From Zygnema cylindricum (Eukaryota; Streptophyta; Zygnematophyceae; Zygnematales; Zygnemataceae), in the NCBI GenBank assembly GCA_037447655.1, contig JBBHKE010000139.1, forward strand, positions 1 to 44,401: 44,401 nt of DNA, in the 5' to 3' direction. How positions within the stretch are numbered: position 1 is the stretch's first letter; every line of letters begins with the position of its first letter. This document shows, piece by piece, positions 21,260 to 33,513 of the stretch. A program made the position numbers and the translations under genes. Under the pieces are notes generated by a model, which was not told the origin of the DNA, ran no database searches, and was given only the letters and a program-made list of their open reading frames with translations.

Positions 21260-23652
21260 CCCTCTAGGGTACCAATCTTTAATGGAACTGGCTTCATATA
21301 CTGGGAAAGTATGATGATAGGAGCTCTATGCGAAAAAAGGTTTTGGGGGATAGTGAGTGGACGATTGGGGCGTCCATCAAGTCTTGGAATTCCTCCAGGG
21401 TTTAAAGGAAGCAGATTCACCAGGAAAGAGGATTCACCTTCAACGGAGGAAACAAAGGAAGGAGAGGTGGTGGACAAAGGAAAGGAGAAGGAGGCGACCA
21501 CACCAATAGCAACTGGTTCGGCATTCATGTCACCTATTCCGAGGAACGAGGAGAATGATACTGAAACCTGGGACTTCAACAATATGGCGGCAAAGCACTT
21601 CATCCTACGCCATCTCACTCAAGGACTTGCATGTCCTCATTTGCAGGTAGAAAGGGCATCCGATCTTTGGATGGCTCTCATAGAGATGTACCGAAGTGGT
21701 ACGATTCAGCAACAACAGTTGGCTGATCAGAAAGTTAAGGAGTATGTATACAAAGGGGGAAATATGTTGGATTTTTGCAATGAGCTTGCTACACTCTTCA
21801 TGGAGCTAGAGAGTGCGGGAAAAGATTTTAGTGAAAAAGAAAAGGTTAACTGTTTACTGATGAAGTTACCCGATGAGTTCGAGAACATAGTCAACCGTGT
21901 GCAGGACTTGCCGGACTCAAGGTGGATATGGAACTCAGTGGTAGGGATGATTCTCGTTCGGGAGAATACGATTGAGATCCAAAGGGGAGGAAAGAGTGGC
22001 CAAGCCTTGGCAACTGCGATCGATTGGAGGAACAAGGATTCCCGGAAACCGGTTGGAAACTATGGGGGGAGGGAGCAGAAAAATCAGACCGACGAGTTCG
22101 GACCAAGGGCCCCCAAAGGTTTATGTTATTTTTGTAAGAAAACTGGGCACTATATGGCAGAGTGCACTAAGCTAACTGAGCTTCGGTTAAAGGAGGGGCA
22201 GATCGGTGGTACCCCGAGAGGAAAGAAAAAGGCCCTTGTGACACAGGTACATGAGGCGTAATCCGAGGACGAGGACGATGAGCTCTTTTTAGATGAGGAG
22301 TTGGAGGCGAAAAACGAGGTCGAAATACCACGAAGGCAGAAATGTGCTTACGGTGGATTGAAAGGTGAAGCAGGCTGGATTTTAGATTCACGTGCCTCCA
22401 TGCACATGTGTAAGGATAGGCACCTGTTATCTAAGATAAGAAAGATTCACACTGTAGAGATAGAGTACGGGGATAGGAGGATACTCACCACTACTTTTGT
22501 AGGATTGGTAGATCTAAAAGTGTTAGTAGAAGGAAAGACATCCATAGTAACTTTCTCCGATATATTGTTTATTCCGGAGCTAAATAAAAACCTCATCTCT
22601 ACATGTGTATTAGATGATAAGGGTTTTTTTACTAGCACTAGGGAAGGAGTCTTTACTGCTAGTTTTGAGGAGGATGTATATTTCATTGTTGAGAAAGGTA
22701 GCCATGGGATGTTTAGGCTGGTTTTAAGTAATGAAAAGAAGAAACTTTATTATGCTGGTGTTCATGATATTATGATGTGGCATAAGAGGCTTGTGCATGT
22801 GAATCTAGACAAGTTAAGAGAGATGAAAAAGATGGGAGTGGTGGAAGGGATTAAGTTTAGTGAGAATGATAATATAAGTGATTGTAGTGGATGCGCTCAA
22901 GGTAAAACACACAGATTACCCTTTCCTAAAACAGCCACCTATACGGGAGAAAAAATTCTAGATCTAGTACACACAAATATTTGGGGACCGGCTAAAGTGC
23001 CCTCACCGGGGGGGAAGAGATTTATGATAACCATCCCTGATGATTGGTCTCGGTATTCCCGAGTGTAGTTTTTGAAAACAAGTCTGAAGTTCAAGATTGT
23101 TTTAGACAATATAAAGCATGGAGCGAAAAACTCCATGAAACTCCAATCAAGAGAATAACGAGTGACAATGGTGGAGAGTATACTTCGAACCAGTTTGAGG
23201 ATTTTCTGAGGGAAGATGGGGTCCAACACCAAAAGACAGTTTCAGAAAACCCGGAACAGAATGGGGTAGCTGAAAGGTTAAATAGAACACTAAGTGATAG
23301 TGCTAGAAGTATGTTGTCAGATAAGAAGATAGGAAAAAGGTTTTGGGTAGAAGCAATGAACTGTGCTAACTACCTCAAAAATAGAGTTCTTACATCAGCT
23401 ATAAAAGATCAAACACCTTATGAGAGATAGACAGGCCGGAAACCAGACGTATCTCACTGAAAGGTTTTCGGCAGTCAAGTATTCAGTGTAGATACATATC
23501 GGTCTTATTGGAAGCTAGATCCTAAAGGAAAACCAGGATACTTATTAGGATATGATGAGGATGTTAAAGGATATAGAGCTTATGATCTAAAAAGGGAAGA
23601 TATAATCTTGGTAAATCATATAGTAGTTATGGATGAAAGAAAGTCTGTGGAT
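21251..23652 (+). pseudogene. Ty1/copia gag-pol, copy A, broken and cut by the gap
   Basis: The gag ATG at 21251 lies inside the primer-binding site. Gag runs to a zinc knuckle (CYFCKKTGHYMAEC). The protease motif is mutated to DSRAS where copy B has DSGAS. The integrase zinc region keeps H-H and CSGC, but the first catalytic Asp is Asn (VHTNIWG). The other two catalytic positions (SDNGGEY and the E of NGVAERLNR) are present. Breaks: TAA 22259-22261, TAG 23066-23068, a one-base loss near 23079, TAG 23428-23430 and a TGA near 23458. Sequence continues to VVMDERKSVD and enters the N run. RT and RNase H are absent. Confidence 0.9.
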
Positions 23653-23662
23653 NNNNNNNNNN
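23653..23662. other. Assembly gap (10 N)
   Basis: Ten Ns inside copia copy A. The sequence after it is not the expected pol continuation, so real length is missing or the join is wrong. Confidence 0.95.
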
Positions 23663-23911
23663 AGTATTAAATCACTATGGTGCACTCATTATTCCAGTCT
23701 ATTACTTTTAGTAGTTACTAATGGTATGGCTAGTTTTTAGAAGTAAACGCATGGTACATACACGAATGGTCCAGTAGCAAGTTACTTTGGGACGTTGGAG
23801 GTATTCAGGAGTCTCACCTGTCGAAAGTTCTTCGGAGATGCTATTGGAACTGGGGAAACACAAAGTCGTTCTTGTTGACGGTGGGATCGTCTGTTTTTGA
23901 GACTGGTTGAA

Positions 23912-24167
23912 GACCCCCTCTCCCAGAGAGCTTCTGTACAAAAGGTCAACTTTGACCCTCCATAACTTACTGCTCAGGGGAGCAAATTCAGAGATTCTTT
24001 TTGCTATCGACTCAAGGGAGTCTTGCCTTCACAAGGGTGAAGTTGGTCAGAGTTTTTGTCTGCTAGGGTGGCAGTTGTTCTTGCTGAAACACAAAGGGGT
24101 CAAGGTTATCGTAGAGGCTTCTTGAAAGCTGTCCACTCTGAGGACTTATGGAGGTTGCAGGGTTTCA
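23912..24167 (+). mobile_element. Copia LTR 3' fragment
   Basis: Matches the last ~255 bp of LTR B (CCCTCTCCCAGAGAGCTTC through GGTTTCA) and is not followed by a primer-binding site. It is a 3' LTR end or a solo remnant, possibly the far end of copy A. The flanking TTGAA does not match GGCAG left of copy A. Confidence 0.7.
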
Positions 24168-25215
24168 TTGAACGATGACCTGGTAAGCACATACATGGTA
24201 CGCAAATGAAGATTTTTGATCGGTATGGTAATCATTGATGATTTTCATTATCTGACCTTATTACTCACGTGGTATCACTAAATTATGAACACGTGGATTA
24301 CAAACTGCGCAATAGAACTTCGTTCAAATTGTAGCATTATGTAGTGTTGGCTGTTGGCCGTACAATTGCAGAATGTCCTAATAGAACTTCACCCTTAGGT
24401 TGTGAACTATTACTACCAACAGTTTAGGATTGAAGATTTATAACTCGCATCGGGTGCCTATAATGTCAGATTCCTTTGGGTATTTACACAAAGTACTAAC
24501 AACAAAGTACCAACAACAATCGACCGTAGCTATACGGTGAGACGATTTTAGCGTAAAAAAATATGTAGCATGTGGTTTAATTTCATGTTCTATGTTACAA
24601 TTCTTGTCCAGGCGATGTGGAAGGTTATTTACTTTTGATCTGACCTCTGCTATGAGTGGGAAATTAGTCTTATTTATTTGATTGTATGTTCAAGAGCAGA
24701 AATAAAATAGGAACCGATTTATTGTTTATTCTAAAAGTTATTTGCATACATTGTCCTCGCGATTATTATCCTTTACAAAATATACCACAAAAACATGGAT
24801 ATTACTTGGTGTTTGGAGCAAATGTGGGCCAATTCGGTAACCATCCTTTCCACTATGTATTTCAAGCCTTTCGTATTCACTAGACCTTTAAGTTAAGATT
24901 TGACCTTCCTTCATCCACCTTTACTGGACACTTCGGCCTGATCGTGTTGTCAAGCCATGATTGCCCACATCGGGACGTATCGCCACATTAGCGGAAGTGG
25001 GTAACGAAGGAGTGAATCACGACGTCATGCACGTAACGCGAACAAAAGTTTAAAGGAAGAGTGGCAAGCCAAAAGAAACGGAAACCAAGTAAAATAATAG
25101 AATTCACATCGGACACTGAAAAATATTTGCAATCCAGAATAAAATATTGACGATCCTTACTAATACTGGTTTCCGAAATAAATGCATTAGAGAATTCAGA
25201 GACCCCCCTCTTTGA
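24168..25215. other. No gene seen
   Basis: AT-rich sequence without recognisable coding motifs, TIRs or tandem arrays. Confidence 0.5.
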
Positions 25216-25218
25216 GGA

Positions 25219-25823
25219 TTGGCAGCTGTAAGAGTATTGAGTAGGAGTTTGAATGACCCTAAGAAGAGAGATTGGGAAGCAGTCAAGAGAAAAAAGAGGT
25301 ACGTGCTAGGAACGAGAGATCTATGGTTGCATTTGGGAGGGGATAATACTAACATCACCATTTGGAGTGATGCCAGTTATACGGAAGCTCTAATGAGAAG
25401 ATGTACACTTGGGTATGTGTTCTATGTTGGGAATGGGGCTTGTTGTTAGAGCAGCAAGCAACAAAGGTGACTGCTCAGTCCACCATGGAGGCTAAGTAGA
25501 TGGCCTCTTATTCAACTGTGAAAGAATTGATGTGGGTGAAATCATTGCTTCAAAAACTTGGTTATATGAAGAGTGGAGTACATAAAATATTTTGTGACAA
25601 TCAGGTTGCAATTACAACTGCGGCAAATCCAAAACATCAATTCGAAGCAAAACATATGGAAATTTGGTTAAGCTTTGTAAGAGAGAAAATAAAGAATATA
25701 ATAGTTAGTTTGGAGTATAAACCAGATGGGGAGATGGTAGCAGATATGAAGACCAAGCAGGTTCCTTCTCCGAAATTAATATTTTGTAGGGAGAAGTGTG
25801 GATTGAAGCAAAAAGTAGCCTAG
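25219..25823 (+). pseudogene. Ty1/copia RNase H fragment, copy E
   Basis: Encodes the RNase H domain (IWSDASYTEA, then KELMWVKSLLQKLGYMKSGV, IFCDNQVA and VADMKTKQ). There are stops at about 25447 and at TAG 25497-25499, where copy B has Trp and Tyr codons. It starts abruptly at 25219 without RT. It ends with a stop at 25821-25823, a purine tract and its own LTR. Confidence 0.85.
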
Positions 25824-26002
25824 AAAATAACGAGAGTGTTGAAAAGAGTATTTTCTAGGTTCTATCTATTTTATCTGTGTGCACGTTTTCTCTTAAGTCC
25901 TCTATACTATTTGTAGTCATTGGAGACATAAGACAGCCATGGCTGCTTTCACATAGCCAAAGCTAGAGATTTAGAAAAGAGACATTTTTGCTACTACCCA
26001 AA

Positions 26003-26070
26003 CCTGGATTCGATCCAGGTCCTTAGAGAGTCACCGCCTGTCAAATAGAGATTTGCCTTATCCGCCAAGT
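26003..26070 (-). other. tRNA-like block, best preserved
   Basis: On the minus strand: ACTTGGCGGATAAGG (A-box-like, 26056-26070) and CCTGGATCGAATCCAGG (26003-26019). The second is a perfect 5-bp stem around a 7-nt loop, the exact geometry of a tRNA T-arm. Its core GGATCGAATCC differs from GGTTCGAATCC at one base. Confidence 0.55.
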
Positions 26071-26184
26071 CGTAGAAGAATCGATACATATATCGAGTGT
26101 GATATTCCTTTAAACATTAACGAAAGGCTAATCAACCTCCTCGCGAAGACACGCATGTAAATCGACAGAATACGGACGCAAATC

Positions 26185-26189
26185 GAACA
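26185..26189. repeat. TSD left of copia copy B (GAACA)
   Basis: Pairs with GAACC at 32640-32644, 4 of 5 identical. 5-bp duplications are normal for copia integration. Confidence 0.6.
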
Positions 26190-27238
26190 TGTAGAAACTA
26201 ATGGTTTTATTATTATTTTCTAGGTCTGAAAAAAAATATAGAAGTCGAGGCAGTCTATCTCTAACTTCTCTCTCCAACTCTCAAACTTGTCGCAGTCACT
26301 GAGAAATTGGAGAGGAAGCTAGAGCCATGGCTACCTTGGCTATCCTGAGGTTTACGGGAATTTTATATTAGGGTTTATTTATTTATTTAAAAGGTATGTG
26401 CCGGCGGCAGGATTTGATCCTTGTACCTACCGGCCGGCAGACAGGAAATAGCCGGTAGCCTTAGCCGTTAAGTCTAGCCGTAGTATTACGTAACATGTAG
26501 TTTGATATTTATTTAAATGATTATACGTGCGATAAATCATTTAACTGAAATGGATTACGGGATACATAGATCCAGTAATATATAATGTACGAATTACGGT
26601 ACGGACAAAAATCAATACCGCGCATTTGTTTCGTAAGTGAAATAAATACCGCGCATGTATTTATTACGACTACGATTAAATCCGAATTTAATCGGACGGT
26701 CGGAATTAGCGCCGAGATCGCGGAGGAAGATTTTGGCAGTTTGTGGCCATCGCCACATCGGATGACGCGTGGCGAAATTCCGTTGGATTGTAGAATCTCC
26801 GGAGATTATGGCACCGAATCCGGATTTGACATGTGTCGACATTTAGGCCATGTCGTACAATGTCCGTACCTAAAGTACACCGGCAGCTGTACTTTTGCGT
26901 ACGGAACTCAATTTTGATTGGTTCTGTACATCAATAGATAGAGTCTGTGAGAGAGATAGGACTTAGAAAAATTAGAAGATAGGACCCCCTCTCCCAGAGA
27001 GCTTTTGTACAAAAGGTCAACTTTGACCCTCCATAACTTACTGCTCAGGGGAGCAAATTCAGAGATTCTTTTTGCTACCGACTCAGGGGAGTCTTGCCTT
27101 CACAGGGGTGCAGGTGGTCAGGGTTTTTGTCTTCCAGGGTGGCAGTTATTTTTGCTGAAACACAAAGGTGTCAAGATTATCCTAGAGGCTTCTTGGAAGT
27201 TGTCTACTCTGAGGACTTATGGAGGTCTTAGAGTTTCA
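26190..27238 (+). mobile_element. 5' LTR of copia copy B
   Basis: TGTAGAAACTAATGG to GAGTTTCA, 1049 bp. It differs from the 3' LTR at about 26 positions by eye (roughly 2.5%), so the insertion is moderately old. It includes the conserved GCCATGGCTACC block, an antisense tRNA-like block and an R/U5 region. Confidence 0.9.
26410..26470 (-). other. tRNA-like block inside LTR B (5')
   Basis: On the minus strand: AACGGCTAAGGCTACCGGC, a stem CTACCGGC/GCCGGTAG of 8 bp, then GGATCAAATCC. Confidence 0.45.
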
Positions 27239-27251
27239 GGTTATGGGCCCA
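27239..27251 (+). other. Primer-binding site, half-tRNA(iMet) type
   Basis: GGTTATGGGCCCA immediately after the LTR, identical to the site at 21247-21259. The gag ATG (27243) is inside it. Confidence 0.8.
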
Positions 27252-30200
27252 CCCTCTAGGGTACCAATCTTTAATGAAACTGGCTTCATATACTGGGAAA
27301 GTATGATGATAGGAGCTCTATGCGAAAAAAGGTTTTGGGGGATAGTGAGTGGACGGTTGGGGCGTCCATCAAGTCTTTGATTTCCTCCAGGGTTTGGAGG
27401 AACCAGATTCACCAAGAAAGAGGACCCACCTTCAACGGAGGAAACAAAAGAAGGAGAGGTGGTAGACAAAGGAAAGGAGAAGGAGACGACCACACCAATA
27501 GCAACTGGTTCGACATTCATGTCACCTATTCCGAGGAATGAGGAGAATGATACTGAAACCTGGGACATCAACAATATGGCGGCAAAGCACTTCATCCTAC
27601 GCCATCTCACTCAAGGAATTGCATGTCCTCATTTGCAGGTAGAAAGAGCATCCCATCTTTGGATGGCTCTCATAGAGATGTACCGAAGTGGTACGATTCA
27701 GCAACAACAGTTGGCTGATCAGAAAGTTAAAGAGTATGTATACAAAGGGGGAAATATGTTGGATTTTTGCAATGAGCTTGCTACACTCTTCATGGAGCTA
27801 GAGAGTGCGGGAAAAGATTTTAGTGAAAAAGAAAAGGTTAACTGTTTACTGATGAAGTTACCTGATGAGTTCGTGAACATAGTTTACCGTGTGCAGGACT
27901 TGCCTGACTCAAGGTGGATATGGAACTCAGTGGTAGGGATGATTCTCGTTCAAGAGAATACAATTGAGATCCGAAGGGGAGGAAAGAGTGGCCAAGCCTT
28001 GGCAACATCGACTGATTGGAGTAACAGGGATTCCCGAAAACCGGTCGGAAACTATGGGGGTAGGGAGCAGAAAAAACAGGCCGATGAGTTCGAACCAAGG
28101 GCTCCCAAAGGTCTATGTCACTTTTGTAAGAAACCGGGGCACTATATGGCAGAGTGCACTAAGCTAAACGAGCTTCGGTTAAAGGAGGGGCAGACCGGTG
28201 GTACCCCGAGAGGAAAGAAAAAGGCCCTTGTCACACAGGTACTTGAGGCTGAATCCGAGGACGAGGACGATGAGCTCCTTTTAGATGAGGAGTTGGAGGC
28301 GAAAAATGAGGTCGAAATTCCACGAAGGCAGAAATGTGCTTACGGTGGATTGAAAGGTGAAGCAGGCTGGATTGTAGATTCAGGTGCCTCCATGCACATG
28401 TGTAAGGATAGACACCTGTTCACTAAGATAAGAAAGATTCCCACCGTAGAGATAGAGTACGGGGATGGGAGGATAGTCACCACTACTCTTGTAGGATCGG
28501 TAGATCTAAAAGTGTTAGTACAAGGAAAGACATCCATATTAACATTCTCCGATGTATTGTTTATTCCGGAGCTGAACAAAAATCTTATCTCTACATCAGT
28601 ATTAGATGATAAGGTTTTTTTTACTAGCACTAGGGAAGGAGTCTTTACTGCTAGTTTTGAGGATGATGTCTATTTCATTGCTGAGAAAGGTAGCCATGGG
28701 ATGTTTAGGCTGATCTTAAGTAATGAAAAGAAGAAACTTTATTATGCTGGTGTTCATGATATTATGATGTGGCATAAGAGGCTTAGGCATGTGAATCTAG
28801 ATAAGTTAAGAGAGATGAAAAAGATGGGAGTGGTGGAAGGGATTCAGTTCAATGAGAGTGATGATATAAGTGATTGTAGTGGATCTGCTCAAGGTAAAGC
28901 ACACAGATTACCCTTTCCCAAGTCAGCCACCTATAAGGGAGAAAAAATTCTAGATCTAGTACACACAGATATTTGGGGACCGGCTAAAGTGCCCTCACCG
29001 GGGGGGAAGAGATTTACGATGACTATAACTGATGATTGGTCTCGGTATTCCCGGGTATATTTTTTGAAAAACAAGTCTGAAGCTGAGGATTGTTTTAGAC
29101 AATATAAAGCATGGAGCGAAAAACTCCATGAAACTCCAATCAAGAGAGTAAGGAGTGACAATGGTGGAGAGTATACTTCTAACCAGTTTGAGGATTTTCT
29201 GAGGGAAGATGGGGTTCAACACCAATAGACAGTTCCAGAAAATCCGGAACAGAATGGGGTAGCTGAAAGGTTAAATAGAACACTAAGTGATAGTGCTAGA
29301 AGTATGTTGTCAGATAAAAAGATAGGAAAAAGGTTTTGGGCAGAAGCAATGAACTGTGCTAATTACCTCAAGAATAGAGTTCTTACTTCAGCTATAAAAG
29401 ATCAAACACCTTATGTGAGATAGACAGGCCGAAAACAGGACATATCTCACTTAAAGGTTTTCGGCAGTCAAGTGTTCAGTCTAGATACTGATCGGTCCAA
29501 TTGGAAGCTAGATCCTAAAGGAAAACCGGGATACTTATTAGGATATGATGAAGATGTTAAAGGATATAGAGTTTATGATCTAAAAAGGGAAGATATAATC
29601 TTAGTAAAACATCTAGTAGTTATGGATGAAGGAAAGTCTGTGGATCCCTTCAAATATACGAAGTCAGTAAAAATCAGATTTGAGTCAGAAAATTCCGATG
29701 ACTTTGAGCTTCCTAACTATCCAGGTTTTAGAGAAGATGACATTCTTGCAGGAACAAATCAGACCGAAAAGGACTCGGCTGTGGAAACTCCAGTGACAAC
29801 TCTACTCGAAGCGGAAGACGTGGTGGAAATTGATTCGGAATCAAGGGATAGGGGAGAAGCCGAGTTTGTTCGAAAGAATCCACGAGAACCATCTATTCCG
29901 GCTTCAGATTTTGAGGGGGGGAGGAGATGTAGCAAAAGACTGCAAGAAAAACAGGTTAATAACAAGGTTACTAAACTATCTCATCAAGATGAACCTCAAA
30001 CTTATGGAGAGGCGATGACTTGTCCAGAAAGAAACCGGTGGAAGACAGCCATCAATGAGGAGATGGCTTCAATCATGGCAGCCGATACTTGGGAGCTGGT
30101 GGACTTTCCACCTAACCGAAAACCAATCGATTGTAAGTGGGTTTTCAAATTAAAACTGAACCCAGATAACACAATCGAATGTTGCAAGGCCAGATTAGTG

Positions 30201-31576
30201 GCAAAGGGATTTACACAAAAGGAAGGAATTGACTACGAGGAAACCTTTGCCCCGGTGGTCAGATTTCCCTCTGTCCGTATACTTCTCAGTTTAGCTGCGG
30301 CGGAAAACATGGAAGTGCATCAGATGGGCATCAAGACAGCCTTTTTGCATGGAGAATTGGAAGAGGAGATCTTCATGCGACAACCCGAAGGTTTTATGGA
30401 GGAAGGAGAGGAGAGTAAGGTATGCAGGCTGATTAAATCTCTTTATGGTTTGAAACTGGCACCTCGATAATGGAATAAGAAGCTTGATGAGTTTCTTACC
30501 GGTCTGGGATATATTCGGATCAGCTCAGATCACTCAATCTATGTTTTTGAAGATGAGGAAGGTTTGATATTTATTGCAATTTATGTTGATGATTTGCTTG
30601 TATTAAGTAAATCAATGGAAAAAATTAACAACTGAAAACCGATCTTAAGGGGAGATTTGAAATGAAGGATATAGGAGAAGCGAGATATATTTTGGGAATT
30701 CAAATTGAGAGAGACCGAAAAAGGAAAATTATAAAACTGACTCAAAAGGAAGCAATAGGGAACATGATTGAAAAATTTCAAATGGATAAAGCTAATAGTT
30801 GTACAACTCCAATGGAGTTGAAGAAGGGAAGTGAGGGGAGTGAGGAAGAAGGAGTCATAGTCTTAGACGAGGATTTATCTCCTGATGAACATAAGTTCAT
30901 GCAGACTATTCCTTACAGGCAAGTAGTGGGAAGTCTAATTTATTTTATGAATTGTACCCGGCCGGATTTAGCTGCAGCTGTAGGAGTGCTGAGTAGAAGT
31001 CTAAATGCTCCCACTAAGAAGGATTGGGAGGCAGCTAAGAGAGTCCTTAGATATTTGGTAGGAACTAGAGATCTATGGTTGCATTTGGGTGGGGAGAATA
31101 CTGACATCACTACTTGGAGTGATGCTAGTTATGGTGATGCTCCGATGAGGAGATGCACTTCTGGATATGTATTATATGTGGGTGATGGGGCTTGCTGTTG
31201 GAGTAGCAAACAGCAAAAGGTTATTGTTCAGTCCACCATGGAGGCTGAGTATATGGCCTCTTGCTCTGCTGTAAAAGAATTGATGTGGGTCAAGTCTTTG
31301 CTTGGTGAGCTTGGTCACCTTAAGAGTGGTGTGCAGAAAATATTTTGTGATAATCAGGCAGCAATCGCTATTTCTGCCAATCCTAAACACCATTTTAAAG
31401 CCAAACACATGGACATCAGACTCAGCTTTGTAAGAGAGAAAGTAGAAAACAAAATAATCAGTTTAGAGTACAGACCAGATAGTGAGATGGTAGCAGATAT
31501 GATGACCAAACCTGTGCCTTCCCCTAAGCTAATTTTTTGCAGGGAGAAGTGTGGTCTGAAATTAAAGATTGACTAG
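27243..31576 (+). pseudogene. Ty1/copia gag-pol, copy B, near full length
   Basis: One polyprotein of about 1445 codons. Gag starts MGPPSRVPIFN. The zinc knuckle CHFCKKPGHYMAEC is at about residue 292, and the protease DSGAS at about 379. Integrase has WHKRLRH; the last zinc Cys is Ser (CSGS). The core keeps its catalytic acids: HTD, SDNGGEY and the E of NGVAERLNR. RT has lost its first catalytic Asp (QMGIKTAFL) but keeps YVDD at about 1114. RNase H is intact in sequence (WSDASY, MEAEYMA, CDNQAA, ADMMTKP). Breaks: TGA 27378-27380, TAG 29226-29228, TAG 29421-29423, TAA 30468-30470 and a one-base loss near 30632. It replicates through an RNA intermediate in virus-like particles when intact; this copy cannot. 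Confidence 0.95.
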
Positions 31577-31581
31577 AAAAT

Positions 31582-31589
31582 AAGGGGAG
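31582..31589 (+). other. Polypurine tract
   Basis: AAGGGGAG abuts the 3' LTR and would prime plus-strand DNA synthesis. Confidence 0.8.
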
Positions 31590-32639
31590 TGTAGAAACTA
31601 ATGGTTTTATTAGTATTTTCTAGGTCTGAAAAGAAATATAGAAGTCGAGGCAGTCTATCTCTAACTTCTCTCTCCAACTCTCAAACTTGTCGCAGTCACT
31701 GAGAAATTGGAGAGGACGCTAGAGCCATGGCTACCTTGGCTATCCTGAGGTTTACGGGAATTTTATATTAGGGTTTATTTATTTATTTAAAAGGTATGTG
31801 CCGGCGGCAGGATTTGATCCTTGTACCTACCGGCCGGCAGACAGGAAATAGCCGGTAGCCTTAGCCGTTAAGTCTAGCCGTAGTATTACGTAACATGTAG
31901 TTTGATATTTATTTAAATGATTATACGTGCGATAAATCATTTAACTGAAATGGATTACGGGATACATAGATCCAGTAATATATAATGTACGAATTACGAT
32001 AAGGACAAAAATCAATACCGCGCATTTGTTTCGTAAGTGAAACAAATACCGCGCATGTATTTATTACGGCTACAATTAAATCCGAATTTAATAGGACGGC
32101 CGGGATTAGCGCCGAGATCGCGGAGGAAGATTTCGTCGGTTTGTGGCCATCGCTACATCGGATGACGCGTGGCGAAATTTCGTTGGATTGTAGAATCTCC
32201 GGAGATTATGGCACCGAATCCGGATTTGACATGTGTCGACATTTAGGCCATGTCGTACAATGTCCGTACCTAAAGTACACCGGCAGCTGTACTTTTGCGT
32301 ACGGAACTCAATTTTGATTGGTTCCGTACATCAATAGATAGAGTCTGTGAGAGAGATAGGACTTAGAAAAATTTAGAAGATAGGACCCTCTCTCCCAGAG
32401 AGCTTCTGTATAAAAGGTCAACTTTGACCCTCCATAACTTACTGCTCAGGGGAGCAAATTCAGAGATTCTTTTTGCTACCGACTCAGGGGAGTCTTGCCT
32501 TCACAGGGGTGCAGGTGGTCAAGGTTTTTGTCTGCCAGGGTGGCAGTTATTTTTGCTGAAACACAAAGGGGTCAGGATTATCCTAGAGGCTTCTTGGAAG
32601 TTGTCTACTCTGAGGACTTATGGAGGTCTCAGAGTTTCA
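31590..32639 (+). mobile_element. 3' LTR of copia copy B
   Basis: TGTAGAAACTAATGG to GAGTTTCA, about 1050 bp, partner of 26190-27238. GAACC (32640-32644) follows as the TSD and also aligns as host LTR sequence. Confidence 0.9.
31810..31870 (-). other. tRNA-like block inside LTR B (3')
   Basis: Same block as in the 5' LTR, including GGATCAAATCC and the 8-bp stem. Confidence 0.45.
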
Positions 32640-32865
32640 GAACCATGTAAATTATATTGATCGGACGCTCGGTGTTGCAGCCGCTAACCCGGAATGAACA
32701 TTTGGTGGTTTTTTAGAGACAGCGTCACGCTATGCCACGTGGCGCCACATCATTGAACACACGAGAAGATGGGATGACGAACCATGGCTTTGATCTAACA
32801 GGCTACCTCTGTACGTTCAACATCATAGGCTTTGATGTATATGAATAGGACTTAGACAATTTGTA
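32640..32865 (+). mobile_element. 3' LTR of copia copy E, right part
   Basis: Resumes the LTR broken at 26189. GAACCATGTAAA, TTGATCGGACG and GCGTCACGCTATGCCACGTG align with the reverse complement of 18200-18345. Similarity fades after a TAGGACTTAGA motif near 32850. Confidence 0.6.
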
Positions 32866-33429
32866 GGAATGAACACTTTGTAGTCAAAAACTGTGAAATT
32901 TTGTTTGTGTGTTGATCATGATATTATCTACATTGTGGTAAATTTGTTGTGCTATTGTGTCTTTAATTTGTGTTTTATCAACTATTGAAGTTGTTGTATT
33001 TTAGACCGGTATTTGTGAAAGTTTCTTGCTTGGTTTGGTTCTGAGATGACTACACCGGCATCCTCATCGTCTTCAGTTCCGGCTGTTGTCTCAGAAAAAC
33101 AACGATTGTCACATCCGAACTTTTTATGATGCTTTTCGGAGATCCGGTAAACCAATAGGATATCGCCACGTGTCATCCGATGTGTTGATGGCCGAAATCC
33201 GCCAAGGCGACCATTCTGCAATGTCGGCTGGCACCATGGCCGTCTGATATAAGGTAGCTTTTAATACAAGTCGTCGAATTAAATGTCCGTAACATTTTTT
33301 TTGTGCGGTATATAAAGTACAACCAAATCTATGCTCTAAACGTTCATTTTGATAGTTTAATGGAAATCCCTATGTGTACATGTTTAAATATTTATCGTAC
33401 CCTATATATCTCAACACGGTTATTAGACT

Positions 33430-33493
33430 ATTGGATAAAGCTAACAGTAATCGGTTACTCTGGCGGACAGTAGGTACTAGGATCAAATCCTGG
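33430..33493 (+). other. tRNA-like block inside the inverse LTR
   Basis: TTGGATAAAGC near 33431 and CTAGGATCAAATCCTGG (33477-33493), a 5-bp stem with a 7-nt loop and one wobble pair, like a tRNA T-arm. Confidence 0.45.
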
Positions 33494-33513
33494 TTAAAGT
33501 AACCTTTTTGGTA

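Larger units (their letters stand above)
25837..26189 (+). mobile_element. 3' LTR of copia copy E, left part
   Basis: Starts TGTTGAAAAGAGTATTTTC after the purine tract GAAAATAACGAGAG. It is interrupted at 26189 by copia copy B and resumes at 32640. It contains the best-preserved tRNA-like block (minus strand, 26003-26070). Confidence 0.75.

Noticed and set aside
27378-30470. Stop codons in gag-pol as a sign of an altered genetic code
   Set aside because: TGA, TAG and TAA all occur, at positions where the sister copy has different amino acids (Gly, Lys, Glu, Tyr). There are frameshifts and lost catalytic residues too, so this is decay.
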